Of a stretch of 64,000 bases of DNA, positions 8,170-16,908 are shown piece by piece. Each line of letters starts with the position of its first letter. Position 1 is the stretch's first letter. Location: contig DASPTU010000055.1 in assembly GCA_035623255.1 (NCBI GenBank), positions 30,238-94,237 on the forward strand. The letters are read 5' to 3'. Origin of the DNA: JAFAGX01 sp035623255. GTDB taxonomy: Bacteria; Acidobacteriota; Terriglobia; Terriglobales; Acidobacteriaceae. A program made the position numbers and the translations under genes. A model generated the notes under the pieces. That model made no database searches and was not told the DNA's origin. It saw nothing but the letters and a program-made list of their open reading frames with translations.

Positions 8170-8572
8170 CAAGCTGCCTCAGTCAATCGGGAAAGATTGC
8201 CACAAAACCGGCGTCTGTGGCCAGTTTTGGCGCTAATTCACTTTTAGGGGAGTGTCGGCTGCCGCGCTTTCCTGCGGCAAGATGCCTAGAGTACGTCGTC
8301 CCCTGTGCCACCCGGCGGAGGGCTCTTTCCAGGAGCCTCTCGGCAACCTGCCGGAATTAACTGCGTTAGATGCTAGCCTGATCGTGGGGCGCGTTTGAAG
8401 CGTGGTGACTCAACAGAAAAAACTAAAGTAATCAAGAAGAAAGTCTCATCTATCCCATAATCGCGACTGTTCCTCGTCCAGCGAGCTCAGGCTGCCTCAA
8501 TGAGTGTCCAGTGCTGCCTGTTAAACTAGATTTGTCCCAACCCACGCCGCTTCGTACGACTGCGGCAACCAG
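8170..8572. other. Intergenic region between divergent genes
   Basis: About 400 bp separate the GAF/repeat gene (minus) from the MacB-like permease gene (plus). CAAAACCGG (8203-8211) and CCAGTTTTG (8221-8229) can pair at 8 of 9 positions around a 9-nt loop. A CATAAT sequence near 8455 could be a -10 box, but I see no matching -35. I found no open frame with coding character. Confidence 0.4.
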
Positions 8573-9802
8573 ATGAGCGTTCTTGAAGCCATTCGCCTCG
8601 CGTTGCAGTCCCTTTGGGCGAACAAGCTGCGTTCGGCGCTGACACTACTTGGTGTCGTCATCGGAGTAGCTGCAGTGATCGCGGTGGTTACATTTACCAG
8701 CGGCATTAATGGCTACGTAGCACAGAAGATCTTTAACCTGGGGGCTGATGTTTTCCTGATCAGTAAGGTTTCTCCAGTAATCACGAACATTGACCAATTT
8801 CTCGAAGGGCAGAAGCGCAAGGACGTCACTATCGAAGACTACGAGGCTGTACGCGCGGCTTGCCAGCACTGCGCCTTCGTCGGCGCTTCCACCATCAAGA
8901 TCGACGGTCATGCCAAGTACGGTGAACAATCTGTCAGCGATGTATGGGTTCGTGGTTTCACCCCAAGCATGGCTCAGATCCTCGACATTGATCTGAGTTC
9001 CGGCCGCATGCTTAACGAGACCGACGAGAACAATCGCTCCAGCGTGGCAATCATCGGCAGCGACGTGGTTGATAATCTTTTTGCCGGGGTGGACCCGCTG
9101 AACAAAGAAATTCGGGTGGAAGGCCAACTTTACCGGGTCGTTGGTGTGGGAAAGAAACAAGGGACGACATTGGGGCAAAGTCGCGACAATTTTGTAGCTA
9201 TCCCGATCTCAAGTTACCTAAAACAATTTGGATCCCATATCTCGATCCGCATCTCAGGCAAGGCCAATGGGGTTGGCGCGCAACTTGAGGCCGCAATGGA
9301 TGAGGCTCGTGCGATCATGCGTGCGCGACGCCACGATCCTCCCGCGAAGCCCGACAGCTTTGCGGCTGAAACCAATCAGAGTTTCTTGAGTCTCTGGTCG
9401 AACCTCAGCGGAACGTTTTTCATCGTGATGGTCGCGATCGCGTCCATCGCGCTAATTGTTGGCGGAATCGTAATCATGAACATCATGCTGGTCTCGGTGA
9501 CCGAACGCACGCGTGAAATCGGGATTCGTAAAGCAATGGGCGCACGCCGCCGTGACGTGCTGCTGCAGTTTCTGATTGAGTCGAGCACGATGGCGGTAGT
9601 TGGAGGAATGCTGGGCATTTTGTTCGGAATTAGTTTTGCAAAGGGAATTACAGCTCTGATTGGAATGCCTTCTGTTGTGAAAATGTGGGCCGTGGCTGCC
9701 GCGCTGCTGGTTTCAGGCAGCGTGGGCGTGTTTTTTGGTGTCTATCCAGCGAGGCGGGCGGCGCGTTTGGATCCGATTGTGGCCCTGAGGTTCGAGCTCT
9801 AA
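8573..9802 (+). CDS. MacB/FtsX-type ABC transporter permease
   Basis: A 409-residue inner-membrane protein with the MacB layout. It has an N-terminal helix (LRSALTLLGVVIGVAAVIAVV), a large periplasmic MacB_PCD domain (about residues 45-250), and three C-terminal FtsX helices. The cytoplasmic loop VSVTERTREIGIRKAMGARR is the coupling segment that meets the ATPase, and the protein ends in YPARRAARLDPIVALR. Such permeases transmit ATP-driven movement to the periplasm rather than forming a channel. No ATPase gene is adjacent; the next gene is a second permease of the same family 11 bp downstream, so the pair probably forms a heterodimer using an ATPase encoded elsewhere. Confidence 0.88.
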   Translation: MSVLEAIRLALQSLWANKLRSALTLLGVVIGVAAVIAVVTFTSGINGYVAQKIFNLGADVFLISKVSPVITNIDQFLEGQKRKDVTIEDYEAVRAACQHCAFVGASTIKIDGHAKYGEQSVSDVWVRGFTPSMAQILDIDLSSGRMLNETDENNRSSVAIIGSDVVDNLFAGVDPLNKEIRVEGQLYRVVGVGKKQGTTLGQSRDNFVAIPISSYLKQFGSHISIRISGKANGVGAQLEAAMDEARAIMRARRHDPPAKPDSFAAETNQSFLSLWSNLSGTFFIVMVAIASIALIVGGIVIMNIMLVSVTERTREIGIRKAMGARRRDVLLQFLIESSTMAVVGGMLGILFGISFAKGITALIGMPSVVKMWAVAAALLVSGSVGVFFGVYPARRAARLDPIVALRFEL

Positions 9803-9813
9803 GTCAAACTCTC

Positions 9814-11076
9814 ATGATGCGCAAAAGCGATTACACCGAAGTCATTACGATGGCCTTGCAGACCATCCGCAGCAACAAGCTGCGTTCGGCGCTTACCGTC
9901 CTCGGTATTGTGATTGGCGTCGCGGTCGTGATCGGTATCTCCTCGGTTGTGCGCGGGCTGAATGACAACGTCAGCCAGGTCGTGACCAGCATCGGTTCGA
10001 ACATCATTTTTGCCTTTCATGTCGAACCTTTCAAGTTCGGCATGCCGACCGAAGAGATGCGCAAACGCAGGGAATTGACGCTGGAGGATGCGATGGCAGT
10101 TGGGGACCTGCCGCATGTGAAGTCCGTCACGCCCACACTGCAATTTATCCAGCGGGAGTTCGGTACCGGCACCTATGTGGTCAAATACGGGGATCGCAGG
10201 GCGAAGAACACAATCCTGGAAGGGGACCTGTCCGCGGTAAAGGATGTTTACGATTTCGAGCTCTCTGCCGGCCGTTGGTTTACCGAACTCGACGATCAGT
10301 ATCACAACCCAGTTATTGTTCTCGGCAGCGACACCGCGGAAGAGCTGTTTCCGAATAATGATCCGTTAGGCAAAGAGATCAATATTGAAGGGCAAACGTT
10401 CACTGTCGTGGGCGTCACAGTGCCGAACAAAAACGTTTTCTCTACCGGCAAAAACCCGAATGACAACGTCGTTTACTTCCCGTTGTCCGTTTTTCGCAAG
10501 CTGCATCCGGAGCTGAAGCAGTACTGGATCAGCGCCAAAGCCACTTCGCAGCAGGACATGCCGAAGGCGATGGACGAGATTCGCGAACTGCTGCGCCGTC
10601 GCCGGAAGGTGCCGCCGGACAAACCTGATAACTTTGCCTTATTCACTCAGGACTCGCTCGTCGATGTCTGGAACCAAATTACAGGAGCTGTATTCATATT
10701 CATGTTTGCGGTTTCCAGCGTAGGTCTGATCGTAGGCGGAGTCGGGGTAATGAATATTATGCTGGTCTCCGTTACCGAGCGCACTCGCGAGATCGGTGTG
10801 CGCAAGGCAATTGGGGCGCGCAAGGGGGACATACTATTGCAATTCACGCTGGAGGCGATCACACTCACCGCACTCGGCGGAGTTATTGGCGTTCTGGTCG
10901 GTGCACTGATCACATGGATCATTCCCGTCATTTGGACTTCGCTGCCAGCCCGCATGTCAACATTCTGGACAGTCTTCGGCATCACGGCTGCCGCGATCGA
11001 GGGGCTGCTTTTTGGAATTTATCCGGCGTGGAAGGCCGCTAACCTGGATCCGATCGAGTCTTTGCGCTACGAGTGA
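9814..11076 (+). CDS. MacB/FtsX-type ABC transporter permease, second of pair
   Basis: A 420-residue paralogue of the preceding gene with the same topology: LRSALTVLGIVIGVAVVIGIS at the N-terminus, a periplasmic MacB_PCD domain, three C-terminal helices, the loop VSVTERTREIGVRKAIGARK and the ending YPAWKAANLDPIESLRYE. I placed the start at ATG 9814, just after the stop of the first permease. The longer frame from 9685 overlaps that gene and has no family similarity. Short spacing and lack of a ribosome site suggest translational coupling to the upstream gene. Probable role is efflux or lipoprotein/envelope transport; the substrate is unknown. Confidence 0.87.
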   Translation: MMRKSDYTEVITMALQTIRSNKLRSALTVLGIVIGVAVVIGISSVVRGLNDNVSQVVTSIGSNIIFAFHVEPFKFGMPTEEMRKRRELTLEDAMAVGDLPHVKSVTPTLQFIQREFGTGTYVVKYGDRRAKNTILEGDLSAVKDVYDFELSAGRWFTELDDQYHNPVIVLGSDTAEELFPNNDPLGKEINIEGQTFTVVGVTVPNKNVFSTGKNPNDNVVYFPLSVFRKLHPELKQYWISAKATSQQDMPKAMDEIRELLRRRRKVPPDKPDNFALFTQDSLVDVWNQITGAVFIFMFAVSSVGLIVGGVGVMNIMLVSVTERTREIGVRKAIGARKGDILLQFTLEAITLTALGGVIGVLVGALITWIIPVIWTSLPARMSTFWTVFGITAAAIEGLLFGIYPAWKAANLDPIESLRYE

Positions 11077-11097
11077 GTCGCACCGCAACTCAAATCC

Positions 11098-12255
11098 ATG
11101 ATTCACCAGGTTCTGCGATTGACTGAGTTGCTGGCGGGCGCGGCGACGGTCGCCAGCATCGCCTATTACGCAGTATGTCTTTGGAGCGCCAGCCGTTTCC
11201 TGAAGGATCGACGGTCCGGCCAGTCACCGCGGGAATCTGCCCCGGTCTCGATATTGAAACCCCTCAAGGGGACCGATCCTGAGATGTACGAGTGTTTCCG
11301 GAGTCACTGCCTGCAGGATTACGGGGCGTACGAAATTATCTTTGGCGTCAGCGAGCGGGATGATCCGGCCATTGAGCTGGTAGAACGACTCAAGGCAGAA
11401 TTTCCGACACACGACATCCAACTGGTGCACTGCTCGCAAGATCTTGGCAACAACACCAAGGTGAGCAATCTGGTGCAGATGCTGCCTCACGCGCGCTATG
11501 AATACCTCATCGTAAACGACAGCGACATTCGCGTTCCTGCGGATTACTTGCGGCGAGTGCTTGCGGCACTGCGCGATCCGGGCGTCGGATTGGTAACTTG
11601 CCCCTATCGTGGCGTTGCCAACAAGAGCTTCGGATCGAGACTGGAATCCCTTGGCATCAGCACGGATTTTTTTCCTGGAGTTCTGGTTGCAAGAAGTCTG
11701 GAAGGCATCAAGTTTGGTCTTGGATCGACGCTCGCATTTCGACGGCAGAACCTGGAGGAAATCGGTGGTTTCGAGGCCTTTCTGGATTATTTAGCCGATG
11801 ACTACGAGATTGGCCGACGCTTGGCCGCTACAGGAGTGAGCGTTGAACTGTCTGACCTGGTAGTAGAAAGCGTTTTGCCGCAATACACGTTCAGGAGTTT
11901 TCTGGCACATCAACTACGCTGGGCGCGCACCGTCAAAAACGTGCGCTTGTGGGGCTACGTCGGATTAGTACTCACGTTTGGCTTGCCTTGGGCACTGCTC
12001 ACGCTGATTCTCGCCCGCGGCGCGGGTTGGGCGTGGCTGTTGCTCGCCATCACGTTGGGCATGCGCTTCGGAGTCGCAAACTATGTGGGCAAGAAGGTGT
12101 TAGCCGATCGTCAGCCAGGGCTTCTCTACTGGTTACCGCTGCGGGACATTGTGGCCTTATGCGTCTGGGTTATCAGTTTTGCCGGGCGCAGAGTCACCTG
12201 GCGGGGAACGTCATACACGCTAAAAGAAGGAAAGCTCGTTCGAACAACCACGTGA
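11098..12255 (+). CDS. hpnI: Family 2 glycosyltransferase, HpnI-like
   Basis: A 385-residue membrane glycosyltransferase. The motifs of the ceramide glucosyltransferase/HpnI branch are present: VSILKPLKGTDPEM near residue 50, the metal-binding DSD at 141-143, ADDYEIGRRL near 233, and the acceptor-site QLRWART at 272-278. Hydrophobic helices lie at the N-terminus and C-terminus. In hopanoid producers HpnI adds N-acetylglucosamine to bacteriohopanetetrol; other members glucosylate lipids. No hpnJ or hpnK is nearby, so the exact acceptor is not certain. The gene follows the second permease by 21 bp, and its stop codon abuts the stop of the convergent gene. Confidence 0.72.
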   Translation: MIHQVLRLTELLAGAATVASIAYYAVCLWSASRFLKDRRSGQSPRESAPVSILKPLKGTDPEMYECFRSHCLQDYGAYEIIFGVSERDDPAIELVERLKAEFPTHDIQLVHCSQDLGNNTKVSNLVQMLPHARYEYLIVNDSDIRVPADYLRRVLAALRDPGVGLVTCPYRGVANKSFGSRLESLGISTDFFPGVLVARSLEGIKFGLGSTLAFRRQNLEEIGGFEAFLDYLADDYEIGRRLAATGVSVELSDLVVESVLPQYTFRSFLAHQLRWARTVKNVRLWGYVGLVLTFGLPWALLTLILARGAGWAWLLLAITLGMRFGVANYVGKKVLADRQPGLLYWLPLRDIVALCVWVISFAGRRVTWRGTSYTLKEGKLVRTTT

Positions 12256-14112
12256 TCAGTTCTCGAGCGGATGGTTCGTGAGAACCGACTTCCCTCCACG
12301 GCGCGCCACCACATACCGCTTTATCGACACAAGTTCTTTCGGTTCTTCCTGGTCGGTCCAGAGGAATATGCGCTCGGGGCTATTCCACGTGACTTCAAAG
12401 GACGCCTGGCTCTCGAAGACTGGAGGCACATCGGGAAATTGTGCGCCGAACCACAAGTTCCCAGCGGGTTCATGAAGGCTTCGCAACGGTATTCCGGTGT
12501 AGAAATTCAACGTCGAGGCATTCTCGTAAAGACCATCTACAACCACCAAATCTCCCGGACGATAATACTTTTGAATCGCCTCGGCGAGTTCTTTCGAGGA
12601 GAGGATTGGCGAGAACGTAACAAATGCGTTGTGAACGCACGCGAGCATGGCGAACATCATCCCTGCCAGCACCAAATTGCCCGCGGATGGCTTGCCGCGA
12701 CGGCGAAAAACCCAGTTCAGGGCCGTCCCTGTCAGCAAAGCCAATGAAAATATCAGCAGAGGCCAGTGGAACGCACCAATGGCTTGAGGGGTGAGATCGA
12801 AGAAGTGTCCGAAAGAAAGCGCATAATTTTGGGGATTTTTCTTCAGCAATTCCGCGAGGTCGGTTCCCGGCGCCGGTACTTTCGAAATAAGTAAAAAAGC
12901 AACGCCGGTCAGGAACGCGAGACCGCCAATCGCAAACAAGATCACGGATGACGTTCTACCCGACCGTCGCAACTTGTCGGCGGGGATCGACTGCTCTTCC
13001 CGTTGCAACCATCCGCCAATCAGTAGGGCTAGACCGGGCAAAGCGGGAATCGTGTAGTACTCCTGGCGTGTGGAGAAACTGAAAAAGACAAGAATCACCA
13101 GGGGCCAAAGTAGAAACAGCAATCCTGGATTAGTGTGCTGACGAAGACCAGAACCCCGCTCACGCCAATGAAACCTAACATTCTTCACTGCCTGCGGAAG
13201 AAATACGAACCATGGCATCATCCAGATCACTATCAAAGCCCAGTAAACGAGAAGGGGCACGGTATCGTAATCGCGAGGGACCCGCTTGTTCAGGTAGCGG
13301 AGGAAATGTTCGTTGACAAAGTAGAACCACAGAAAGCCTCTCACCTGGCCCTGGGCAGGATTGCGAATCGCAGCGAGAACATGCCACGGAGCAGCGATAG
13401 CTAGGAAGACAAAAGTACTGGAAAGGAGTCGAAGCCGGCGCAGGTGCTGAGGATTTTGAGTAAGCAGCAAATATAAGAAAATTACGCCTGCCGGGAAGAC
13501 CAGGCCGATTAATCCCTTGGTAAGAACATTCAACGCACAAGTAGCGGCTAAACCCCAACAAGTCAGTCGCGATGGCGGATCCTCATGGAGCGAGTGCAGA
13601 AACAGCAGAAAGCTCAAGCTGAGCCACAGCGTAACCAGTGCCTCAGGAATCAGGAACCGAGTGAAAAGGTATGGTCCGAGCGCTGTGCCTAACACCAGCG
13701 CTGAGTAAAACCCCCCGCGCTCCCCATGATATGTTCGACCGAGGGAGTATGTGACGAGGAGCAAGAGCAAAACGCCAACAACCAGTGGAAGGCGAGTACT
13801 CCAGTCCTTGACGCCGAAAAAATAGTAGCTGGTAGCGACGCTCCAGTACATGAGGGGTGCTTTTTCCAGGTAACGAATTCCGTTATTTATGTGGAGAGTG
13901 ACCCAATCATGTTTTTGCAGCATCTCACGCGCCGCTTCAGCGTGAACCGAATCGGCATCGTCGAGCAGAGGCGGGGTGAACATCCCCGCCACGTAGATAA
14001 CACTCCAAAGCACAACGATAACGAGGATGGAGATGAACCGATGTTCGGGCTGGCTGCTTAGAGATTGTGCAGGAGGAGCGGTAGTTACACTCTGCGATGC
14101 AGGCGCACTCAT
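12256..14112 (-). CDS. ArnT/PMT-like membrane glycosyltransferase (GT39/GT83 type)
   Basis: A 618-residue polytopic protein with about 11-13 hydrophobic helices. After the first helix comes the acidic loop PPLLDDADSVHAEAAREML. This is the position of the catalytic Asp-containing loop in protein mannosyltransferases and ArnT, which move a sugar from a polyprenyl phosphate to a protein or lipid A. RYLEKAPLMYW and RLPLVVGVL follow as in ArnT-type enzymes. The C-terminal soluble part (about residues 490-618) includes YYRPGDLVVVDGLYENASTLNFYTG. The start ATG 14112 lacks a clear ribosome site; a TTG two codons upstream is possible. The acceptor is unknown. Confidence 0.8.
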   Translation of the reverse strand: MSAPASQSVTTAPPAQSLSSQPEHRFISILVIVVLWSVIYVAGMFTPPLLDDADSVHAEAAREMLQKHDWVTLHINNGIRYLEKAPLMYWSVATSYYFFGVKDWSTRLPLVVGVLLLLLVTYSLGRTYHGERGGFYSALVLGTALGPYLFTRFLIPEALVTLWLSLSFLLFLHSLHEDPPSRLTCWGLAATCALNVLTKGLIGLVFPAGVIFLYLLLTQNPQHLRRLRLLSSTFVFLAIAAPWHVLAAIRNPAQGQVRGFLWFYFVNEHFLRYLNKRVPRDYDTVPLLVYWALIVIWMMPWFVFLPQAVKNVRFHWRERGSGLRQHTNPGLLFLLWPLVILVFFSFSTRQEYYTIPALPGLALLIGGWLQREEQSIPADKLRRSGRTSSVILFAIGGLAFLTGVAFLLISKVPAPGTDLAELLKKNPQNYALSFGHFFDLTPQAIGAFHWPLLIFSLALLTGTALNWVFRRRGKPSAGNLVLAGMMFAMLACVHNAFVTFSPILSSKELAEAIQKYYRPGDLVVVDGLYENASTLNFYTGIPLRSLHEPAGNLWFGAQFPDVPPVFESQASFEVTWNSPERIFLWTDQEEPKELVSIKRYVVARRGGKSVLTNHPLEN

Positions 14113-14153
14113 GAACAATCAAACATTATACTGACAGTCTTCGGCCGACGAAC

Positions 14154-16115
14154 CTAGCCCGCTGTGCAAGCGGCGTTAGCGCGAGCATCGGTTCTGCTGA
14201 TGACTTCCCGAATCTTCCTTGCGAGTGCATTAAGCCGAAAAGGCTTTTGCAATAAACACGCGGTGGCTTCGATTTTTCCGCGCCGCAGGATGGTGCTTTC
14301 AGCATAGCCGGATACAAATAGTACTTTCATCCGTGGACGCTCTGCGGCGAGGCGTTCCGCCAAGTTGGGCCCGCTCATCTGTGGCATAACAACGTCGCTG
14401 ATCATAAGATCGATGGGACCGCAATACTCGCGTGACACGCGAATTGCCTCTTCGCCATTAGATGCCTCCAGGACGGTATAGCCTCTCCGCGTAAGGAACT
14501 CACGGCTCGATTCGCGGACCGCTGCCTCGTCTTCTACCAACAGCAGGGTTTCACAGCCTCCGGGGGAGTGTTGAACGTCGTCAGGTGCGCTCGCTTGCTC
14601 CGTGTTGGGTTGTGCCTTGGGCAGATAGATCTTGAAAGAGGTTCCCAGCCCCGGTTCACTATAGACCCATATAAAGCCGCCATTCTGCTTCACGATGCCG
14701 TACACCGTAGCGAGGCCGAGACCGGTGCCTTTCCCTTCGTCTTTTGTGGTGTAGAAGGGCTCAAAGATGTGCGCCAGGTGCTCCTGTGGAATTCCCATTC
14801 CCGAGTCGGTAACAGAAAGCAGGACATAGTCGCCCTGGGGAACGATTGAGTGGCGTTGTTGATCGGTTTTATGCAAATGAACGTTGACGGTTTCGATTGT
14901 GAGCCTGCCGCCGCCGGGCATTGCGTCGCGCGCATTGGCAGCCAAGTTCATGACAATCTGCTCGACTTGCACCGGATCAGCTTTAACTTTGTCCAGGTTG
15001 TGGCCCGGTAGGAACGCGATCTGAATGTCTTCGCCGATCAGGCGCGGCAGCATCTTACCAATTTCCCCCAGCACGGTATTCAGATCCAGCAGCTGCAGAG
15101 ACTGCATCTGTTTGCGACCAAAGGCCAGAAGTTGTCGTGTGAGATCTGCGGCGCGCCGCGATGCCCCGATGATCTCTCCGATTTTCTCTCGTGCTGGATC
15201 GTCGTTGGTGAGGGAATCGAGCGTCAATTCAGCATACGCACTGATTACCATGAGCAGGTTATTGAAGTCATGGGCAACACCTCCAGCTAACCGACCGATG
15301 GCATCCATTTTTTGTGCTTGTTGCAACTGCGATTCGAGTCTGCGCTGGTTTGTAATGTCCCGCCCGGTTGAAATGTAGTGGGTGATCTGGCCAGTCGCAT
15401 CTCGCACCGGTGTGATTGACTTCTCGAGAACGAAGGTCTCCCCATTTTTCTTTCGGTTCATTACCACCCCGTGGAAGGGTTTACCGGAAAGCACCGTGTC
15501 CCACATTTCCTCATAGAGTTCTCCCGATTGCTGTTCCGACTTAAGCAGCCCGATGGTCTGCCCAATAACCTCCTCTTTGGAATAGCCAGTGAGAGCTTCG
15601 AAAGCGGGGTTCACATACTCCAGGACGCAGGAGCGATCGGTGATCATTACTGGTTCAGGGGATTGCTCGACCGTATGGCGGAGTTTGAGCAGCATTTTCT
15701 CGGAGGTTTGCTGTTGCTGCTCTCTTTGATAACGGTCGATGGCATTGAGAACGGCGACCGCCATGCACTTGCAACTGGGGTGGCAACCGCGCACAGCATT
15801 GCAGAAAACGGATTGCAAGATAGCGGTCGTGCGCAGATCGTTCTTATAGTCCTTGAGAAAAATTACCGGCATGGATCCTCCAACCGGTATGTTCTGAACA
15901 CTGTCATTTTCCTCGGTTCCGTCAGACACCACCAGGTCATAGCCTGGTTGAGCTGCGGACAGGCCAATGTCATGGACCGAGGCAACGCAGTCCACGTTCA
16001 ATCTGCCGCCTCCTGCCTGCATCAGGAGCTCGCGAAGGCGAGTCAGATCAGCTTGAGCGTGCGTGATCAGGAGCAACCGCATGTCGCGAACAGCGCGCTC
16101 TTTTTGTGCTCCCAC
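14154..16115 (-). CDS. Hybrid sensor histidine kinase with PAS and receiver domains
   Basis: A 653-residue cytoplasmic kinase. An N-terminal receiver-like region (residues 13-125) contains a cysteine cluster at 105, 111, 115 and 117. A PAS domain follows (about 145-255), then HisKA with His282 in LAGGVAHDFNNLL, an ATPase domain with N-box MNLAANARDAMP and the GKGTGLGLATVYGIV glycine loop, and a C-terminal receiver with Asp574 in LMISDVVMPQMSG. The start GTG 16115 has AAGGAG about 9 nt upstream. No transmembrane helix is seen, so the signal is probably intracellular. It has no adjacent output regulator. The C-terminal receiver, not a separate protein, may be the first phosphate target. Confidence 0.88.
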   Translation of the reverse strand: MGAQKERAVRDMRLLLITHAQADLTRLRELLMQAGGGRLNVDCVASVHDIGLSAAQPGYDLVVSDGTEENDSVQNIPVGGSMPVIFLKDYKNDLRTTAILQSVFCNAVRGCHPSCKCMAVAVLNAIDRYQREQQQQTSEKMLLKLRHTVEQSPEPVMITDRSCVLEYVNPAFEALTGYSKEEVIGQTIGLLKSEQQSGELYEEMWDTVLSGKPFHGVVMNRKKNGETFVLEKSITPVRDATGQITHYISTGRDITNQRRLESQLQQAQKMDAIGRLAGGVAHDFNNLLMVISAYAELTLDSLTNDDPAREKIGEIIGASRRAADLTRQLLAFGRKQMQSLQLLDLNTVLGEIGKMLPRLIGEDIQIAFLPGHNLDKVKADPVQVEQIVMNLAANARDAMPGGGRLTIETVNVHLHKTDQQRHSIVPQGDYVLLSVTDSGMGIPQEHLAHIFEPFYTTKDEGKGTGLGLATVYGIVKQNGGFIWVYSEPGLGTSFKIYLPKAQPNTEQASAPDDVQHSPGGCETLLLVEDEAAVRESSREFLTRRGYTVLEASNGEEAIRVSREYCGPIDLMISDVVMPQMSGPNLAERLAAERPRMKVLFVSGYAESTILRRGKIEATACLLQKPFRLNALARKIREVISRTDARANAACTAG

Positions 16116-16494
16116 GGTCCCTACTCCTTTTAGCTCTACATCGGAACCGCCAGGGAATTACACAATGCGGGTCGCCAAAAGATTTCGACTGTTACCGAAG
16201 AGCGTTCCGATTCAGGAAAGCGCCTGCTTCGGAATTGCTAGTAGTGTTTGCAAGAGTGAAGCTGTGAAAACGCACTTTTTGTTATGTAAACGACCAAAGT
16301 GGGAAAAATCTCAGGGTGAGACAAAATTCATGGCAACAGAAGGAGTCGTGTCAAGTCCCCTCACGAGGCGAAATTACTCCAAGCCGTTGAATCGGTTGAC
16401 GATATTTTTCTTCAAGATGTGTCATAACACCCCCGGTAAAACTGCTAGTCTGAAAGTAGAGATAGAATTTCGCCGGCTTCGACACAACAAGCAC
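16116..16494. other. Intergenic region upstream of gatC
   Basis: A 379-bp AT-richer stretch between the divergent kinase and gatC genes. A TTGACG sequence at 16396-16401 could serve as a -35 box for gatC, but the best -10 candidate (CATAAC near 16423) is too far away for a standard promoter. An open frame covers part of it in phase with gatC but shows no family similarity before the gatC start. Nothing else is supported. Confidence 0.35.
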
Positions 16495-16833
16495 ATGAAA
16501 GTCACCGAACAGGATGTCGGATACGTAGCGGAGCTGGCCAACCTCGAATTGACAACTGAGGAGCGGGCACGCCTGGTGCGCGAGCTGAACTCCATTCTCG
16601 AGTATGTCGACCGCCTGAACGAACTCGACACCTCGAAAGTGCAGCCTATGACCCAGATGGAACAAACTTACACAACTGCGAAATCGGTGCCAGGTGCAAA
16701 GGATTTCGCGTATGCCGGCCGGGAGGACATTGTGGAGGGGCTACGAAAATCCCTTCCCCGAGAAGTTGCGCTGGCAAATGCGCCAGACACGGATTCAACT
16801 TTCTTCCGCGTGCCCAAAGTGATTGAAAGATAG
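16495..16833 (+). CDS. gatC: Asp-tRNA(Asn)/Glu-tRNA(Gln) amidotransferase subunit C
   Basis: GatC is the small structural subunit that wraps GatA and GatB in the enzyme that converts mischarged Glu-tRNA(Gln) or Asp-tRNA(Asn) to the correct amide. The 112-residue protein has the family features VTEQDVGYVAELANLELTTE, the ELNSILEYVDRLNELDT segment and the C-terminal ALANAPDTDSTFFRVPKVIE. I placed the start at ATG 16495 where the family begins; the longer upstream frame is spurious. gatA follows 75 bp downstream; gatB is not in this window. Confidence 0.93.
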   Translation: MKVTEQDVGYVAELANLELTTEERARLVRELNSILEYVDRLNELDTSKVQPMTQMEQTYTTAKSVPGAKDFAYAGREDIVEGLRKSLPREVALANAPDTDSTFFRVPKVIER

Positions 16834-16908
16834 CTGAGCCTTTAGTCCTGGCGTTCACATGCCCAGTAGTGTGCAAGCACAGAGAAGGTCCCACTTGGCG
16901 AAGTCGTT

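Noticed and set aside
9685..9813. Longer N-terminus for the second permease
   Set aside because: The extra 43 residues overlap the first permease gene and lack any similarity; the ATG at 9814 fits the family start.
12381..12396. A third parS-like site (TATTCCACGTGACTTC)
   Set aside because: Only about 10 of 16 positions match, one arm is lost, and the site lies inside a glycosyltransferase gene.
16396..16428. Sigma70 promoter for gatC
   Set aside because: TTGACG is good but the nearest -10-like sequence is about 21 bp away, too far for a standard promoter.
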